Notes: a model not told the origin generated them from the letters alone. A stretch of 64,000 nucleotides of DNA from Niallia nealsonii (GCF_002835805.1 NZ_PISE01000003.1:186001-250000); one strand, 5' to 3'; shown: positions 1 through 8,985, numbered from the stretch's first letter. Translations and numbers: made by a program.

Positions 1-250
1 GTAATTGGATGCCTTTATATAAAGAACAGAACTATTTTTAAGTTTCAGGCAGTATAGTCAAAAATATGCTCGCATATTATTATTGTAAGTATATGCATAT
101 GTTGGAAAAGAAAGTGTAGTCCTAATCTTTTTTGTAGGCCTTATGTACAGTTCATCATAAAGAAGATAAATAAAATAGGCAAACTCCCTTACATTTAAAA
201 AAAATGCTCATACATTATTAAAAGGAAAATGTTATAAAGGAGTTTTAGAG

Positions 251-988
251 ATGGAGAACCGGAACTTCCAATTGGATACCGAATGGAATATGATACATTA
301 CCCTCCTCAACCAAACGGTTTCGGTGTCTTAATAATCGGGGATGACAGAAATTTTGTAAATAAGTCAACAAGCTTTTGGACACAAAATGAAGGCAAAAAG
401 CAATTGGTTGAATCACTTCTAGAAAAAGGATACACTATATTTTATTCTAATTTATATGGGAAGAATTGGGGAAGCAATCAAGCTTGTCAATTAGCAGAAC
501 GGTTATATCAATATGTGATACGTTCAGAAATCCTTAATCAAAAAATTCATTTAATAGCGGAAGGGATGGGGACGTTAACTGCCATCCGACTGATGAAAGA
601 AATGAAAGGCAATATTCGCTCAGCTGTTTTGTTTAATCCCATTTTATCATTAAAGGATCATCTCGAAAGAGAAAAGGAACATAAATTTTTTTTTAAGAAG
701 CTATGTAATGAAATATCAGTAGCTTTTCATTTAACGGAAGAGGAATTTTTGCCATTTTTAAAGGGGCGAAAGGAAATCTTATTAGAAGAAACATCTTCTC
801 CTGTGAAAATCATCCAAATTTTGCATGACGGAAAATCCTATTACCAATCTAACTATTTAAAAAAAGAATCAACAGAATGGAAGAAAAAACAGCTGCCAAT
901 TGTTGTTTCATATGTTGTGCCAGAAAAAAGAAGTGCGCTCCCAAAATACATTCATTTCTTTTTTCAGGCTAATGAAAAATATCTATAA
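251..988 (+). CDS. yjaU: YjaU-like alpha/beta-hydrolase-fold protein, probably 3'-frameshifted
   Basis: First gene of the yjaU-yjaV-med-comZ cluster, identified mainly by synteny with B. subtilis. An AAAGGAG ribosome site lies just before the ATG. The 245-residue frame has an alpha/beta-hydrolase-like pattern, but the nucleophile elbow reads AEGMGT (about residues 104-109), so the usual Ser of GxSxG is Gly and classical esterase activity is doubtful. The frame stops at 988, yet the next frame stays open to 1094 with natural-looking protein (KEQGILLSLLGLED...), ending just before the yjaV ribosome site. One extra A in the A-run near 974-979 would explain this. Function unknown. Bases 1-250 before it show no gene. 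Confidence 0.72.
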   Translation: MENRNFQLDTEWNMIHYPPQPNGFGVLIIGDDRNFVNKSTSFWTQNEGKKQLVESLLEKGYTIFYSNLYGKNWGSNQACQLAERLYQYVIRSEILNQKIHLIAEGMGTLTAIRLMKEMKGNIRSAVLFNPILSLKDHLEREKEHKFFFKKLCNEISVAFHLTEEEFLPFLKGRKEILLEETSSPVKIIQILHDGKSYYQSNYLKKESTEWKKKQLPIVVSYVVPEKRSALPKYIHFFFQANEKYL

Positions 989-1117
989 AAAGGAACAAGG
1001 AATTCTCTTAAGTTTGCTGGGATTAGAGGATTCCTTTTTATTGTGCAAAAATCAAGATGAAATAATTAATAAATGGCAGCATATCATACAATAATTAGTT
1101 TTTAGGGAGGATTAAAT

Positions 1118-1900
1118 ATGGATGATTTTTTGATGATTGGAAAATATCATTTTATTGGCTTGCATCTTTGTTCTACATTATTATCACAGGGTCTTAAAAT
1201 AAAAGGCATATCTTACCCTGATTTTGAAGTGCATCAATTAGAAGAGAAAGAAATGTTTTTTGGGAGAAATGCTAATTTTATTGATATAAAATGGGAGCAG
1301 CGGTTCAAACAGATAAAGGAAGGAGAGACAATCATTGTTTTTGATTGTTATACATTAGATAAATTAGATGACTTGATTGCTGCTATGCAAGAATTTTTCA
1401 AAGGGAATCGTTGGAAAATGCCTAATAAAGTGGTGGCTATTTGTCCTGCTACAATGGAAGAAGTACAAAATAAACAATGCACGAAATTTTTTAAAGAGAA
1501 GAAGATACCATATCAATTCATATATTTACCAACTATTTATGGTCCTTGGCAACCAGAAAGTTTTTTATTTCAACAAATCTTATTAAAGGAAATAAATAAA
1601 AACTTGCTTCCAAAGCAAAATGAATATACGAAAGATGCTATTTTTGTGGAAGATGCTGTAGAGGAGATAATGGAACAGATACAAAATAATCAAAATGAGG
1701 ATATATTACTGCGAAGTGTTGTACAAAATCATTGGCAAAAGTGTATGGATGTACTAAACTATTCATTAGATTATGTAGAGGACTGTGAAAATTATTTTGC
1801 AGAGAATAAATTTACAATTAATGTAAAAAATAAAAATAAGATCGCAGATAATTTGGCTTTGCAAACCAAGCATATTAAAATGTATATAAATCCCTTTTAA
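1118..1900 (+). CDS. yjaV: YjaV, NAD-dependent epimerase-like (extended SDR fold) protein
   Basis: 260 residues. An AGGGAGG ribosome site precedes the ATG. The start MDDFLMIGKYHFIGLHL resembles a degenerate Rossmann entry (the normal GxxGxxG is lost), and LPTIYGPWQPESF in the middle is the typical substrate-region motif of NAD-dependent epimerases and dehydratases. Loss of the clean glycine motif suggests altered or absent cofactor use. It sits between yjaU and med as in B. subtilis, where its role is not established. Family membership is inferred from these motifs and position; the substrate is unknown. Confidence 0.75.
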   Translation: MDDFLMIGKYHFIGLHLCSTLLSQGLKIKGISYPDFEVHQLEEKEMFFGRNANFIDIKWEQRFKQIKEGETIIVFDCYTLDKLDDLIAAMQEFFKGNRWKMPNKVVAICPATMEEVQNKQCTKFFKEKKIPYQFIYLPTIYGPWQPESFLFQQILLKEINKNLLPKQNEYTKDAIFVEDAVEEIMEQIQNNQNEDILLRSVVQNHWQKCMDVLNYSLDYVEDCENYFAENKFTINVKNKNKIADNLALQTKHIKMYINPF

Positions 1901-1951
1901 CCTTAACCTATTCGAAATGAAAACAATATAGGGATTTTGAGAAAGGCATAA

Positions 1952-2953
1952 ATGATGCGGAAATTTAAGAAAATTTTATTGATTTTCCTTCTGTTATCTT
2001 CTTTTTTTCTGCTTTCTTGTAAACATGCTGTGGAGGAAAAAGAAAAAATTCAAAAAGTTGGTCTTCTTGTGGAGGGAACAGTAAGGGATCAAGGGTGGGG
2101 AACAAAGGCTTATACCGGGTTGCTTAATATTCAATCAAAATATGATGTTGATATATTTTACAAAGAGGGAATTACTTCACAACAGATTGCCGAAAGAGCG
2201 ATTGAAGAATTTCAAAATAAAGGTGTGAACCTCATTTTTGGAAATAGTTCAGCGTTCGGCACTTTTTTTAACGCCCTTTCCCAAAAATATCCCGATATAC
2301 ATTTTGTCAGTTTTAATGGCAATGCTAACAATAAAAATACGACAAGCGTGATATTGGATGGCTATTCGATGGGTTTTTTTGGAGGAATGGTTGCAGGTTA
2401 TATGACAAAAACAAATACAATTGGAGTTGTAGCCGCTTTTGAGAACGAGTCAGAAGTGCAAGGTTTTGCTGATGGAGCAAAATTTGAAAATAAACACGTG
2501 AAAGTATTAACAAAATATGTACATAGTTGGGATGATCGGGAAAAAGCCAGCTTATTACTCGAACAATTATTGTCGCAGAATGTTGATATTGTCTATCCGA
2601 CAGGAAATGGTTATAATCTAGAAGTCATTGAAAAAACAAAAGAAAAGGGTTTATATGCCATTGGTTTTGCTACAGATCGGACAGATTTAGGTGATGGCAA
2701 TGTGTTAACTAGCACCATTCAGGATATAGTTAAATTATATGCATATACAGCAAAAAAATTCAATGAAGGTGACTTGTCCGCTGGAAACATATATTTTGGA
2801 ATGAAAGACAATTTTACTTCTTTAGGTGAATTTAGTGAACATGTAGATAAAGAATTTATTTTAAAAATAAATAAAGAAATAAATGATTTTAAAAAATCAG
2901 GCAAACTGCCAAATGGACAAAAAGTGGAGGAATATGAATATGACAACAAATGA
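1952..2953 (+). CDS. med: Med, BMP-family lipoprotein, positive regulator of competence
   Basis: 333 residues with a lipoprotein signal: basic MMRKFKK, a hydrophobic stretch and the lipobox LLSC at about residues 20-23. The body (KVGLLVEGTVRDQGWGTKAYTGL...) is the basic-membrane-protein / periplasmic binding fold seen in Med and in purine-nucleoside binding lipoproteins. In B. subtilis Med raises comK expression and is transcribed with comZ. Here comZ overlaps the 3' end of med by 14 bases, which supports the assignment. A nucleoside-binding function cannot be excluded from sequence alone. Confidence 0.86.
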   Translation: MMRKFKKILLIFLLLSSFFLLSCKHAVEEKEKIQKVGLLVEGTVRDQGWGTKAYTGLLNIQSKYDVDIFYKEGITSQQIAERAIEEFQNKGVNLIFGNSSAFGTFFNALSQKYPDIHFVSFNGNANNKNTTSVILDGYSMGFFGGMVAGYMTKTNTIGVVAAFENESEVQGFADGAKFENKHVKVLTKYVHSWDDREKASLLLEQLLSQNVDIVYPTGNGYNLEVIEKTKEKGLYAIGFATDRTDLGDGNVLTSTIQDIVKLYAYTAKKFNEGDLSAGNIYFGMKDNFTSLGEFSEHVDKEFILKINKEINDFKKSGKLPNGQKVEEYEYDNK

Positions 2954-3140
2954 TAAAACAATGGAATTTATGCAAATAGCTATGAAATATCTGCCAGAAG
3001 CAAAAGAGGAATTAGACAAAGCAGGTGTAGAATTATCTTTTGAACTAATTCAGCCATTTATGAATCTTTTTACAAAAGTAATGAATGAAGCATATGAACT
3101 TGGAAAATTGGATGGCGCTGAAGAGAAGGAAGAAGTCTGA
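2940..3140 (+). CDS. comZ: ComZ, competence operon negative regulator
   Basis: 66 residues (MTTNDKTMEFMQIAMKYLPE...), overlapping the end of med. Two in-frame ATGs lie close together at 2934 and 2940. GGAGG at 2926-2930 is 9 bases from the second and only 3 from the first, so 2940 is chosen. Length and sequence fit ComZ (63 residues in B. subtilis), a repressor of the comG operon. A strong terminator follows. Med activates and ComZ represses competence functions, so the pair acts as a tuning module. Confidence 0.87.
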   Translation: MTTNDKTMEFMQIAMKYLPEAKEELDKAGVELSFELIQPFMNLFTKVMNEAYELGKLDGAEEKEEV

Positions 3141-3179
3141 ACCAAAGTTTTTAAAGAAATACTAGCTTAACAAAAAAAA

Positions 3180-3224
3180 GACAATTTCACTATAAAAGTT
3201 CATAGTGAAATTGTCTTTTTTTTT
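3180..3224. terminator. Rho-independent terminator after comZ
   Basis: A 14-bp perfect stem (GACAATTTCACTAT and its complement) with an 8-base loop, followed by nine T. It also carries an A-run on the 5' side, so it could work on both strands. It separates the med-comZ unit from the sorbitol block. Confidence 0.9.
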
Positions 3225-3256
3225 GTTTATATGGAAATGTTCTAATAGTGCAAACA

Positions 3257-3276
3257 TTTTCACGCTTATGTGAAAA
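3257..3276 (+). promoter_or_regulatory. 20-bp palindrome, candidate operator of the sorbitol activator
   Basis: TTTTCACGCTTATGTGAAAA has 7-bp perfect arms around a 6-bp centre. It lies about 40 bp upstream of a -10-like TATACT (3308-3313) in front of the sorbitol dehydrogenase gene, where no good -35 is visible. That is the position expected for an activator site. The PRD regulator encoded downstream is the obvious candidate protein, by inference. Confidence 0.55.
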
Positions 3277-3307
3277 TCTCTGTATTAATTTAAGTGGCAT
3301 TTCATTT

Positions 3308-3339
3308 TATACTAAAAACATCAAATGAAAACGCTTAAA
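3308..3339 (+). promoter_or_regulatory. -10 box and cre-like site of the sorbitol operon
   Basis: TATACT at 3308-3313 is a plausible -10. ATGAAAACGCTTAAA at 3325-3339 matches the CcpA cre consensus TGNAANCGNTNNCA at all but one base. It overlaps the probable transcription start region, so catabolite repression by CcpA is likely for this sugar operon. The site also contains an ATG that is unlikely to be the true start codon. Confidence 0.5.
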
Positions 3340-3354
3340 AAAACGGGGGTTAGC

Positions 3355-4158
3355 ATGATGGAAAATACATGGTTAGCATTAGAAGGTAAAGTAGCAGTTG
3401 TCACTGGCGGATCTTCAGGCATTGGATTGCATATTGCACAAGAATTGGCCAATAACGGAGCTCAAGTAGTTATTTCCGATTTAACTGGCGAAGAAGGTCA
3501 GCAGGCTGATGGCTCTTATTTAATTAAGTGTGATGTATCAAATCAAGCAAGTGTCAATCAAATGATTAAAAAAACAGTTGATCGTTTTGGAGCAGTCGAT
3601 ATTCTTGTTAATAATGCAGGCATTAACTTGCCAAGATTATTAGTTGATATAAAAGGTGAGAAGCCAGAATATGAGTTAAGTGAAAAAGATTTTGATTTAA
3701 TGGTTGCAGTAAATCAAAAAGGTCCTTATTTATGTGCACAAGCTGCTGCTAAAGAAATGTTGAAGAAAAACAGCGGTGTAATTATAAATGTTGCGTCTGA
3801 AGCAGGACAAGAGGGATCAGCAGGTCAAAGCTGCTATTCAGCAACAAAGGGAGCGGTAATTTCATTTAGCCGTGCTTGGGCAAAAGAATTAGGTCCTTAT
3901 AATATTCGAGTGGTAGCAATTGCACCTGGAATTCTTGAAAAAACAGGATTAAGAACGGATGCATATAATGAGGCGCTTGCCTATACTCGCGGGGTAACGG
4001 TAGATGGGCTATCAACAGATTATAGCAAATCTATTCCATTGGGAAGAGAAGGATTGCTAAAAGAAGTTGGAGATCTTGTATCCTACCTAGCATCAGAGAG
4101 AGCAAGCTATATTACAGGAACAACTTTTAATATTTCGGGTGGTAAATCACGTGGATAA
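3355..4158 (+). CDS. srlD: Sorbitol-6-phosphate 2-dehydrogenase (SDR family)
   Basis: Classical short-chain dehydrogenase of about 267 residues. It has the TGGSSGIG cofactor loop near the N-terminus, NNAG in the middle, and the catalytic Ser with YSATK. NAD-dependent oxidation of sorbitol-6-P to fructose-6-P is inferred from the adjacent glucitol PTS genes. Start: GGGGGT at 3345-3350 precedes tandem ATGs at 3355 and 3358, and an upstream in-frame ATG (3325) lies in the cre-like site without a ribosome site. The C-terminus SGGKSRG is normal. A 148-bp gap with a small hairpin near 4171-4206 separates it from the regulator gene. Confidence 0.85.
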   Translation: MMENTWLALEGKVAVVTGGSSGIGLHIAQELANNGAQVVISDLTGEEGQQADGSYLIKCDVSNQASVNQMIKKTVDRFGAVDILVNNAGINLPRLLVDIKGEKPEYELSEKDFDLMVAVNQKGPYLCAQAAAKEMLKKNSGVIINVASEAGQEGSAGQSCYSATKGAVISFSRAWAKELGPYNIRVVAIAPGILEKTGLRTDAYNEALAYTRGVTVDGLSTDYSKSIPLGREGLLKEVGDLVSYLASERASYITGTTFNISGGKSRG

Positions 4159-4306
4159 CAATGAATGCATGAAGGTTTGAAAAATATCAGATATTGGCCT
4201 TTTTGCAAAATTGCTCTACTGAATTAGTATAGAAAAAATTCACAACCAAAAAGTGATTTTTCGATATACTTAGCAAAGGAACATGCGGCAAAAGGTGGTA
4301 GAAAAT

Positions 4307-6226
4307 ATGTCTGATATAAATAATGATTTACGGATAGTGCAAATAATTGATTTAGCCAGAAAAAAATCATATATTTCACTAGATTATATGGCAGAGTCAA
4401 TCGGTGTCAGCACAAGAACGATTAGAAATTATATAAAGCAGCTAAATACGGATTGGAATAGTACAGCAGAACTTGTTAATGAAAGAGGCAAGGGTTTTCA
4501 CTTAATAATAAATGATCAACAGTTATTTGATGATTATTTAGAAGAGTTGAATAAAGAGAAGATTTTACAAGATTCTCCACAAAAACGGCTTGCCTCGATT
4601 ATAGACTGTCTTCTTAATAATGAGACAATAACTTTAGATGAGATAGCTCTCAGGCTCAATATTGGTAGAACTACATTGGTCAATGAGTTGAAAAAAGCGA
4701 CTGTCTCATTAGAATCTTATAGTTTATCTATTTTAGGAAAACAAAATGAAGGAATGCATTTAACAGGAAATGAGTTAAGTTTGCGTTTTTTCATCCTTGA
4801 TAATGTATTTGATTATCTATATGGCGATTATCCTTTAGATGAAGACATTAAAGAGGAATTGACAAATGTTATTGATCAATATGATCTAGAATTTACAACA
4901 CAAAGTCGACTGATGCAATCAATAACCATTATGTTGGATCGATTATTGAAGGGACACTCTATTGTACAAATAGAAGATAAATATCAGGCATTGTTAGAAT
5001 CAAATGATTTTCAAATTGCAACAGAATTAGCAAAAGTAATAGAAAAAGGGTTGCCCATTAATATACCAATTCAGGAAGTATTATTCATAACGCTTCCGAT
5101 TGTTGGAAGAAGAACACCGACGAATAATCGTACAATGGCAGATATAAAGATAACAGAAGAAATTAATAATCTTTTGGAGCGGATTATTGAACAACTAGGT
5201 TTTCGAAAAGAAATTATTCACGAAAAAGAAGAGTTTTTTAAAGACCTGCAATATCATATTACCTTTATGCTTAACCGATTAATGTTTAATATTCGTTTAA
5301 GAAATCCTTTACTAGATGATGTCAAACAAAAATACCCTCTTGCTTACAAAATGGCAGAAGTAGCAGGCAAAGTGATTAAAGAGGAATACGGACTCGCAGT
5401 TTCAGAGGATGAACTTGGATATCTCGCCTTCTATTTTAGTGTATATATCGCTCAAAATGAAGTGCAAGTTAGAAAATTAAAGAAAGTTGCGGTTATCTGC
5501 GGTACAGGAAGAGGAACTTCCAAATTAATAAGTATTCAATTGCAGCGGGTCCTTCAGCAAAATACCGAAATCGATCTATTTTCAGATAAAGAAGTAACGA
5601 AAGACCTGTTAAGGGTATATGATATTGTTTTTTCTACAGTGAAATTATCATTTGAAACAGATGCACCTTTAATAATGATAAATGAAATATTTGATGAAAG
5701 CACTATTTCACGTGAAATTGAAAAAGTAACTTATTTGCAAAAGTTTAAATTAAGGGATATAGGTAATAGCAATTCTATTTTAAAGCTATTAACAAATAAA
5801 GATAAGGTATTTATTTTAGACAATAAGCAGACTTATCATAAAAATGTAGAAATGATGATTAATCAACTAACAAAATTGAACTTTTTAGATGCAGGGTTTA
5901 AAGAGAGGCTTATTAAACGTGAAGAAAAAGGATCTATGATCTTCGATAAATATATTGCTTTGCCTCATACGGTAAATTATCAATCTAATAAATTGGAAAT
6001 AGCTTTAGGGATTTTTCCGAAAAAGATACAGGAAAGTGGCAAAGAGATTAAATTAATATTTTTATTAGGTATACCAAATCAAACCGATAATGATGATAAT
6101 TTAATTGTAAAAATATATGAAGAAATCATTCAATTAGCATCTAATGATCAACTTGTTCAAAAAATTGCTGAATCAAAAAATTATGAAGAAGTTTCAAACT
6201 ATCTTGAAGAAATAAACAACAAATAA
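4307..6226 (+). CDS. PRD-containing PTS-regulated transcription activator (MtlR/LicR-like)
   Basis: 639 residues. N-terminal helix-turn-helix segments (SLDYMAESIGVSTRTIRNYIK and a second near residue 100) are followed by two PRD domains, an EIIB-like domain with VAVICGTGRGTS (Cys near 398), and a C-terminal EIIA-like domain with YIALPHTV (His near 554). This is the architecture of PTS-controlled activators, whose PRD, EIIB and EIIA residues are phosphorylated to sense sugar flux. In PRD2 the first His is present (LQYHITF) but the second position reads LAFYF where His is common. AAGGTGG sits 8 bases before ATG 4307; the earlier ATG at 4283 lacks spacing. Probable activator of the sorbitol operon. 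Confidence 0.85.
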   Translation: MSDINNDLRIVQIIDLARKKSYISLDYMAESIGVSTRTIRNYIKQLNTDWNSTAELVNERGKGFHLIINDQQLFDDYLEELNKEKILQDSPQKRLASIIDCLLNNETITLDEIALRLNIGRTTLVNELKKATVSLESYSLSILGKQNEGMHLTGNELSLRFFILDNVFDYLYGDYPLDEDIKEELTNVIDQYDLEFTTQSRLMQSITIMLDRLLKGHSIVQIEDKYQALLESNDFQIATELAKVIEKGLPINIPIQEVLFITLPIVGRRTPTNNRTMADIKITEEINNLLERIIEQLGFRKEIIHEKEEFFKDLQYHITFMLNRLMFNIRLRNPLLDDVKQKYPLAYKMAEVAGKVIKEEYGLAVSEDELGYLAFYFSVYIAQNEVQVRKLKKVAVICGTGRGTSKLISIQLQRVLQQNTEIDLFSDKEVTKDLLRVYDIVFSTVKLSFETDAPLIMINEIFDESTISREIEKVTYLQKFKLRDIGNSNSILKLLTNKDKVFILDNKQTYHKNVEMMINQLTKLNFLDAGFKERLIKREEKGSMIFDKYIALPHTVNYQSNKLEIALGIFPKKIQESGKEIKLIFLLGIPNQTDNDDNLIVKIYEEIIQLASNDQLVQKIAESKNYEEVSNYLEEINNK

Positions 6227-6249
6227 GGAACTTGATCGGAAGTGAAAAA

Positions 6250-6699
6250 ATGCAAATATATATAATCATGATTTTCATAGCAGGTGCATTTCTTGTTCAA
6301 ATGGGACTGGGATATTTACAAATCAAACATTTTACAAAAGCATATACGGAAATGAGGAAAATCGGGAAAGTTGCAATAGGAAAAAGGCCAGGAAAGCTCC
6401 GGGCCGGTACAATTGTTTTCTTTGCTATAAATAATAGTGGAAAAATTTTAAAGGCGAAAAAAATGCAAGGGGTTACAGTGATGGCGAAGTTCCGCGACTT
6501 GAACGGTTTTACAGATAAAAATATTAAAACCATTCAAGAGGAAGATATGAAGCATTGCAATAAATTATTGAAACTGGCAATTCTTGATGCTGCAAATAAT
6601 TACAAAATTATTATGAGTGGCGGGGAAATACCAGAGAAAAACAGCCTTTTTAAGAACATGATGGTAAAAGCAGAAAAAGTAGTGTCAATAAAAAAATAA
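6250..6699 (+). CDS. srlM: Glucitol operon activator GutM/SrlM family protein
   Basis: 149 residues: an N-terminal membrane helix (IYIIMIFIAGAFLVQMGLGY) followed by a soluble basic region (KIGKVAIGKRPGKLRAGTIV). This is the pattern of GutM, a glucitol operon accessory activator in enterobacteria. GGAAGTGA lies 5 bases before ATG 6250, which is preferred over an upstream TTG at 6232. It is placed between the regulator and the EIIC gene, as in other Firmicute glucitol operons. How GutM works is not well understood. Confidence 0.83.
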   Translation: MQIYIIMIFIAGAFLVQMGLGYLQIKHFTKAYTEMRKIGKVAIGKRPGKLRAGTIVFFAINNSGKILKAKKMQGVTVMAKFRDLNGFTDKNIKTIQEEDMKHCNKLLKLAILDAANNYKIIMSGGEIPEKNSLFKNMMVKAEKVVSIKK

Positions 6700-6714
6700 T
6701 AAGAGGTGATCAAT

Positions 6715-7266
6715 ATGGATTTGATCGTACATTTTGCAGAAGGCTTTTTAAAACTATTCCAAACAGGTGCAGATACGTTTATTTCATGGATGAAAGGTAT
6801 CGTTCCGGTTGTACTATTATTAATGGTTGCGATGAATACATTAATTCAATTAATTGGAGAACATAGAATTAATCGTTTAGCGATGGCATCATCTAAAAAT
6901 CCGTTATTAAGATACATGGTATTGCCATTTCTAGGTTCGTTCATGTTAGCTAACCCGATGGCTTTATCTCTAGGACGTTTTTTACCAGAGAAATACAAAC
7001 CAAGCTACTATGCGTCTGGCGCTTATTTCTGTCATACAAGCAACGGGATATTCCCTCATATCAATCCAGGAGAACTATTTATCTTCTTAGGAATTGCAGC
7101 TGGAATTGAACAACTTGGCTTTAGTACTGCTGAATTAGCTGTCCGCTATTGTTTAGTGGGGATTGTAATGAACTTCTTTGCAGGTTGGATTACTGACTTC
7201 ACAACAAAAATGGTAGAAAAACAACAAGGAATTAAATTAAAAACAGAAGTGGAATTACATCATTAA
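6715..7266 (+). CDS. srlA: PTS glucitol/sorbitol-specific EIIC component
   Basis: 183 residues, several membrane helices and the conserved block [30 protein letters not shown] split over the membrane. Length matches SrlA/GutA EIIC (about 185). It forms the sorbitol channel together with the C-terminal membrane part of the SrlE product. GAGGTGAT precedes ATG 6715. The gene starts 15 bases after srlM, so translation is probably coupled. Confidence 0.92.
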   Translation: MDLIVHFAEGFLKLFQTGADTFISWMKGIVPVVLLLMVAMNTLIQLIGEHRINRLAMASSKNPLLRYMVLPFLGSFMLANPMALSLGRFLPEKYKPSYYASGAYFCHTSNGIFPHINPGELFIFLGIAAGIEQLGFSTAELAVRYCLVGIVMNFFAGWITDFTTKMVEKQQGIKLKTEVELHH

Positions 7267-7291
7267 GAGGAAGTTGAAGGAGGTTATTAAA

Positions 7292-8314
7292 ATGACAGAA
7301 TATCGTTCCGTTAAAATAGTAAAAGGAAACGGCGGGTTTGGAGGACCTTTAACGATTACTCCAACACCTGAAAAAAATAAAATTGTTTATATTACTGGCG
7401 GCGGTGCAAAGCCAGACATCGTAGATAAAATAGCAGAACTTACAGGAGCTGAAGCAGTTAATGGCTTTAAGACATCTGTACCGGATACTTCCATTGCTCT
7501 TGCGATTATAGATTGCGGAGGTACACTGCGCTGTGGTATTTATCCGCAGAAAAGAATTCCTACGGTAAATATCATGCCTACCGGAAGAAGCGGTCCTTTA
7601 GCTAAACATATTACAGAAGATATCTATGTATCTGCAGTAGATGTAGGCCAAATTGAATTAATAGAAAAAGATGCGCAAACACATGTGGCAGCAGCTGCAG
7701 AAAAAATTCCAGAAGAGAAAAAAGAGTTTAAATATAGCAGTGATCAAAAAATATCGCAAACAATGGCTGCAAGCAGCAACAAAAGCTTTTTAACTAAAAT
7801 AGGTCTTGGAGCAGGGAAAGTAATTAATACATTTTACCAAGCAGGTCGTGATGCCGTTCAAACATTAATTAATACGATTATTCCATTTATGGCTTTTGTA
7901 TCATTGTTAATTGGTATAATTCAAGGATCTGGAATCGGAAACTTTTTTGCTAAATTAATGTCACCGCTCGCAGGGAATATTTGGGGATTATTATTAATTG
8001 GGTTTATTTGTTCCTTGCCATTTTTATCTCCACTGTTAGGGCCTGGAGGAGTTATCGCACAAATTATAGGCACTCTTATTGGTGTAGAAATTGGCAAAGG
8101 AAATATTCCTCCAAACTTAGCATTACCAGCACTATTTGCAATCAATACACAAAATGCTTGTGACTTTATTCCAGTAGGTTTAGGTTTAGCTGAAGCAGAG
8201 GCAGAAACAGTAGAAGTAGGGGTGCCGGCAGTTCTTTATTCAAGATTCTTGATTGGTGTGCCAAGAGTATTTGTAGCATGGCTAGCAAGTTTTGGACTAT
8301 ATTCAAATGGCTAA
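7292..8314 (+). CDS. srlE: PTS glucitol/sorbitol-specific EIIBC component
   Basis: 340 residues. The N-terminal EIIB domain has [16 protein letters not shown], which holds the phosphorylated Cys of this PTS family, and [16 protein letters not shown] linker is followed by a C-terminal membrane domain ([35 protein letters not shown]). AAGGAGG lies 8-9 bases before ATG 7292, so the upstream TTG at 7274 is not used. It works with SrlA and SrlB to import and phosphorylate sorbitol. Confidence 0.93.
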   Translation: MTEYRSVKIVKGNGGFGGPLTITPTPEKNKIVYITGGGAKPDIVDKIAELTGAEAVNGFKTSVPDTSIALAIIDCGGTLRCGIYPQKRIPTVNIMPTGRSGPLAKHITEDIYVSAVDVGQIELIEKDAQTHVAAAAEKIPEEKKEFKYSSDQKISQTMAASSNKSFLTKIGLGAGKVINTFYQAGRDAVQTLINTIIPFMAFVSLLIGIIQGSGIGNFFAKLMSPLAGNIWGLLLIGFICSLPFLSPLLGPGGVIAQIIGTLIGVEIGKGNIPPNLALPALFAINTQNACDFIPVGLGLAEAEAETVEVGVPAVLYSRFLIGVPRVFVAWLASFGLYSNG

Positions 8315-8360
8315 CAGATTTTTGAAAACGTTAAAAAATTAATTTTAAATAAATGACAAT

Positions 8361-8404
8361 GAGGAGGGAAAAGCATCTTGCGTGAGAGATGCTAAGATAT
8401 AATG
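8361..8404 (+). promoter_or_regulatory. Strong Shine-Dalgarno separated from the srlB start by a hairpin
   Basis: GAGGAGGG at 8361-8368 is the best ribosome site but lies over 30 bases from the srlB ATG (8402). Between them is a 7-bp hairpin (AGCATCT 8372-8378 with AGATGCT 8387-8393). A five-codon reading frame TTG CGT GAG AGA TGC TAA starts at 8378 with correct spacing from the Shine-Dalgarno and ends 8 bases before srlB. No other good ribosome site precedes srlB. Confidence 0.5.
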
Positions 8405-8767
8405 AAAACAATTTATGAAAATAAAATTCAAAGTATTGGTGATTTTGCAGATTCCTTTTTAGAAGAAAAAATGGTTATTTTATTTGGTGATGGTGCCCCA
8501 CAAGATTTAAAGGATTTTTGCTATAACATCGATCTCGTAGAGGTGGATGGAGAAATCCAGGAAGGACAGTTTCTGCTGATCAATGAAGATAAATACGAAA
8601 TAACTTCTGTTGGAGATGTTGTACAAAGAAACTTGACTACTTTAGGGCATATTACGATAAAATTTGACGGCTCAACAACAGCAGAATTGCCAGGAACATT
8701 ATATGTAGAAAATAAAATTTTGCCTAAATTTGATTTAGGAACAAAATTGAAAATTATTAATGCATAA
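8402..8767 (+). CDS. srlB: PTS glucitol/sorbitol-specific EIIA component
   Basis: 121 residues, the usual length of the SrlB family (MKTIYENKIQSIGDFADSFLEEKMVILFGDGAPQDLKDFCY...). It carries the phosphate from HPr to the EIIB Cys of SrlE. Located right after srlE with an 87-bp gap holding a hairpin, which may set its expression separately from the membrane subunits. In E. coli the order is likewise srlA-srlE-srlB. Confidence 0.93.
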   Translation: MKTIYENKIQSIGDFADSFLEEKMVILFGDGAPQDLKDFCYNIDLVEVDGEIQEGQFLLINEDKYEITSVGDVVQRNLTTLGHITIKFDGSTTAELPGTLYVENKILPKFDLGTKLKIINA

Positions 8768-8778
8768 ATATGCTTATC

Positions 8779-8904
8779 GCAAAAAAGTCTAATTACGACT
8801 TTTGCGTGGAAAGAGATGCCAAAAAATAAGAAAGGTTATCACTAAGTTCTCTTAAGTTTGATGAGGAAAAGGAAATAACTAGTCTTTACTTTAGGCATCT
8901 TTTT
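8779..8904 (+). promoter_or_regulatory. Structured srlB-fsa intergenic region: hairpin plus long-range terminator-like stem
   Basis: GCAAAAAAGTC (8779) can pair with GACTTTTGC to 8805. A second stem pairs AGATGCC (8814-8820) with GGCATCT (8894-8900), directly followed by TTTT. The 73-base interior has no obvious strong stem. It may be an attenuating terminator that lowers expression of the aldolase and phosphatase genes; this is an inference from structure only. Confidence 0.4.
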
Positions 8905-8985
8905 CTATTTGGATTAGTCCATGCATTTCAAAGGAATTAGAATCCATTCATCTGTCATTAAAACATTAGAGTTGGAGGAAATAAA

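Noticed and set aside
195-416. Minus-strand ORF over the start of yjaU
   Set aside because: No ribosome site, composition of a shadow frame, overlaps a better supported gene.
7981-8163. Out-of-frame ORF inside srlE
   Set aside because: Fully inside a strongly supported PTS gene, no motif.
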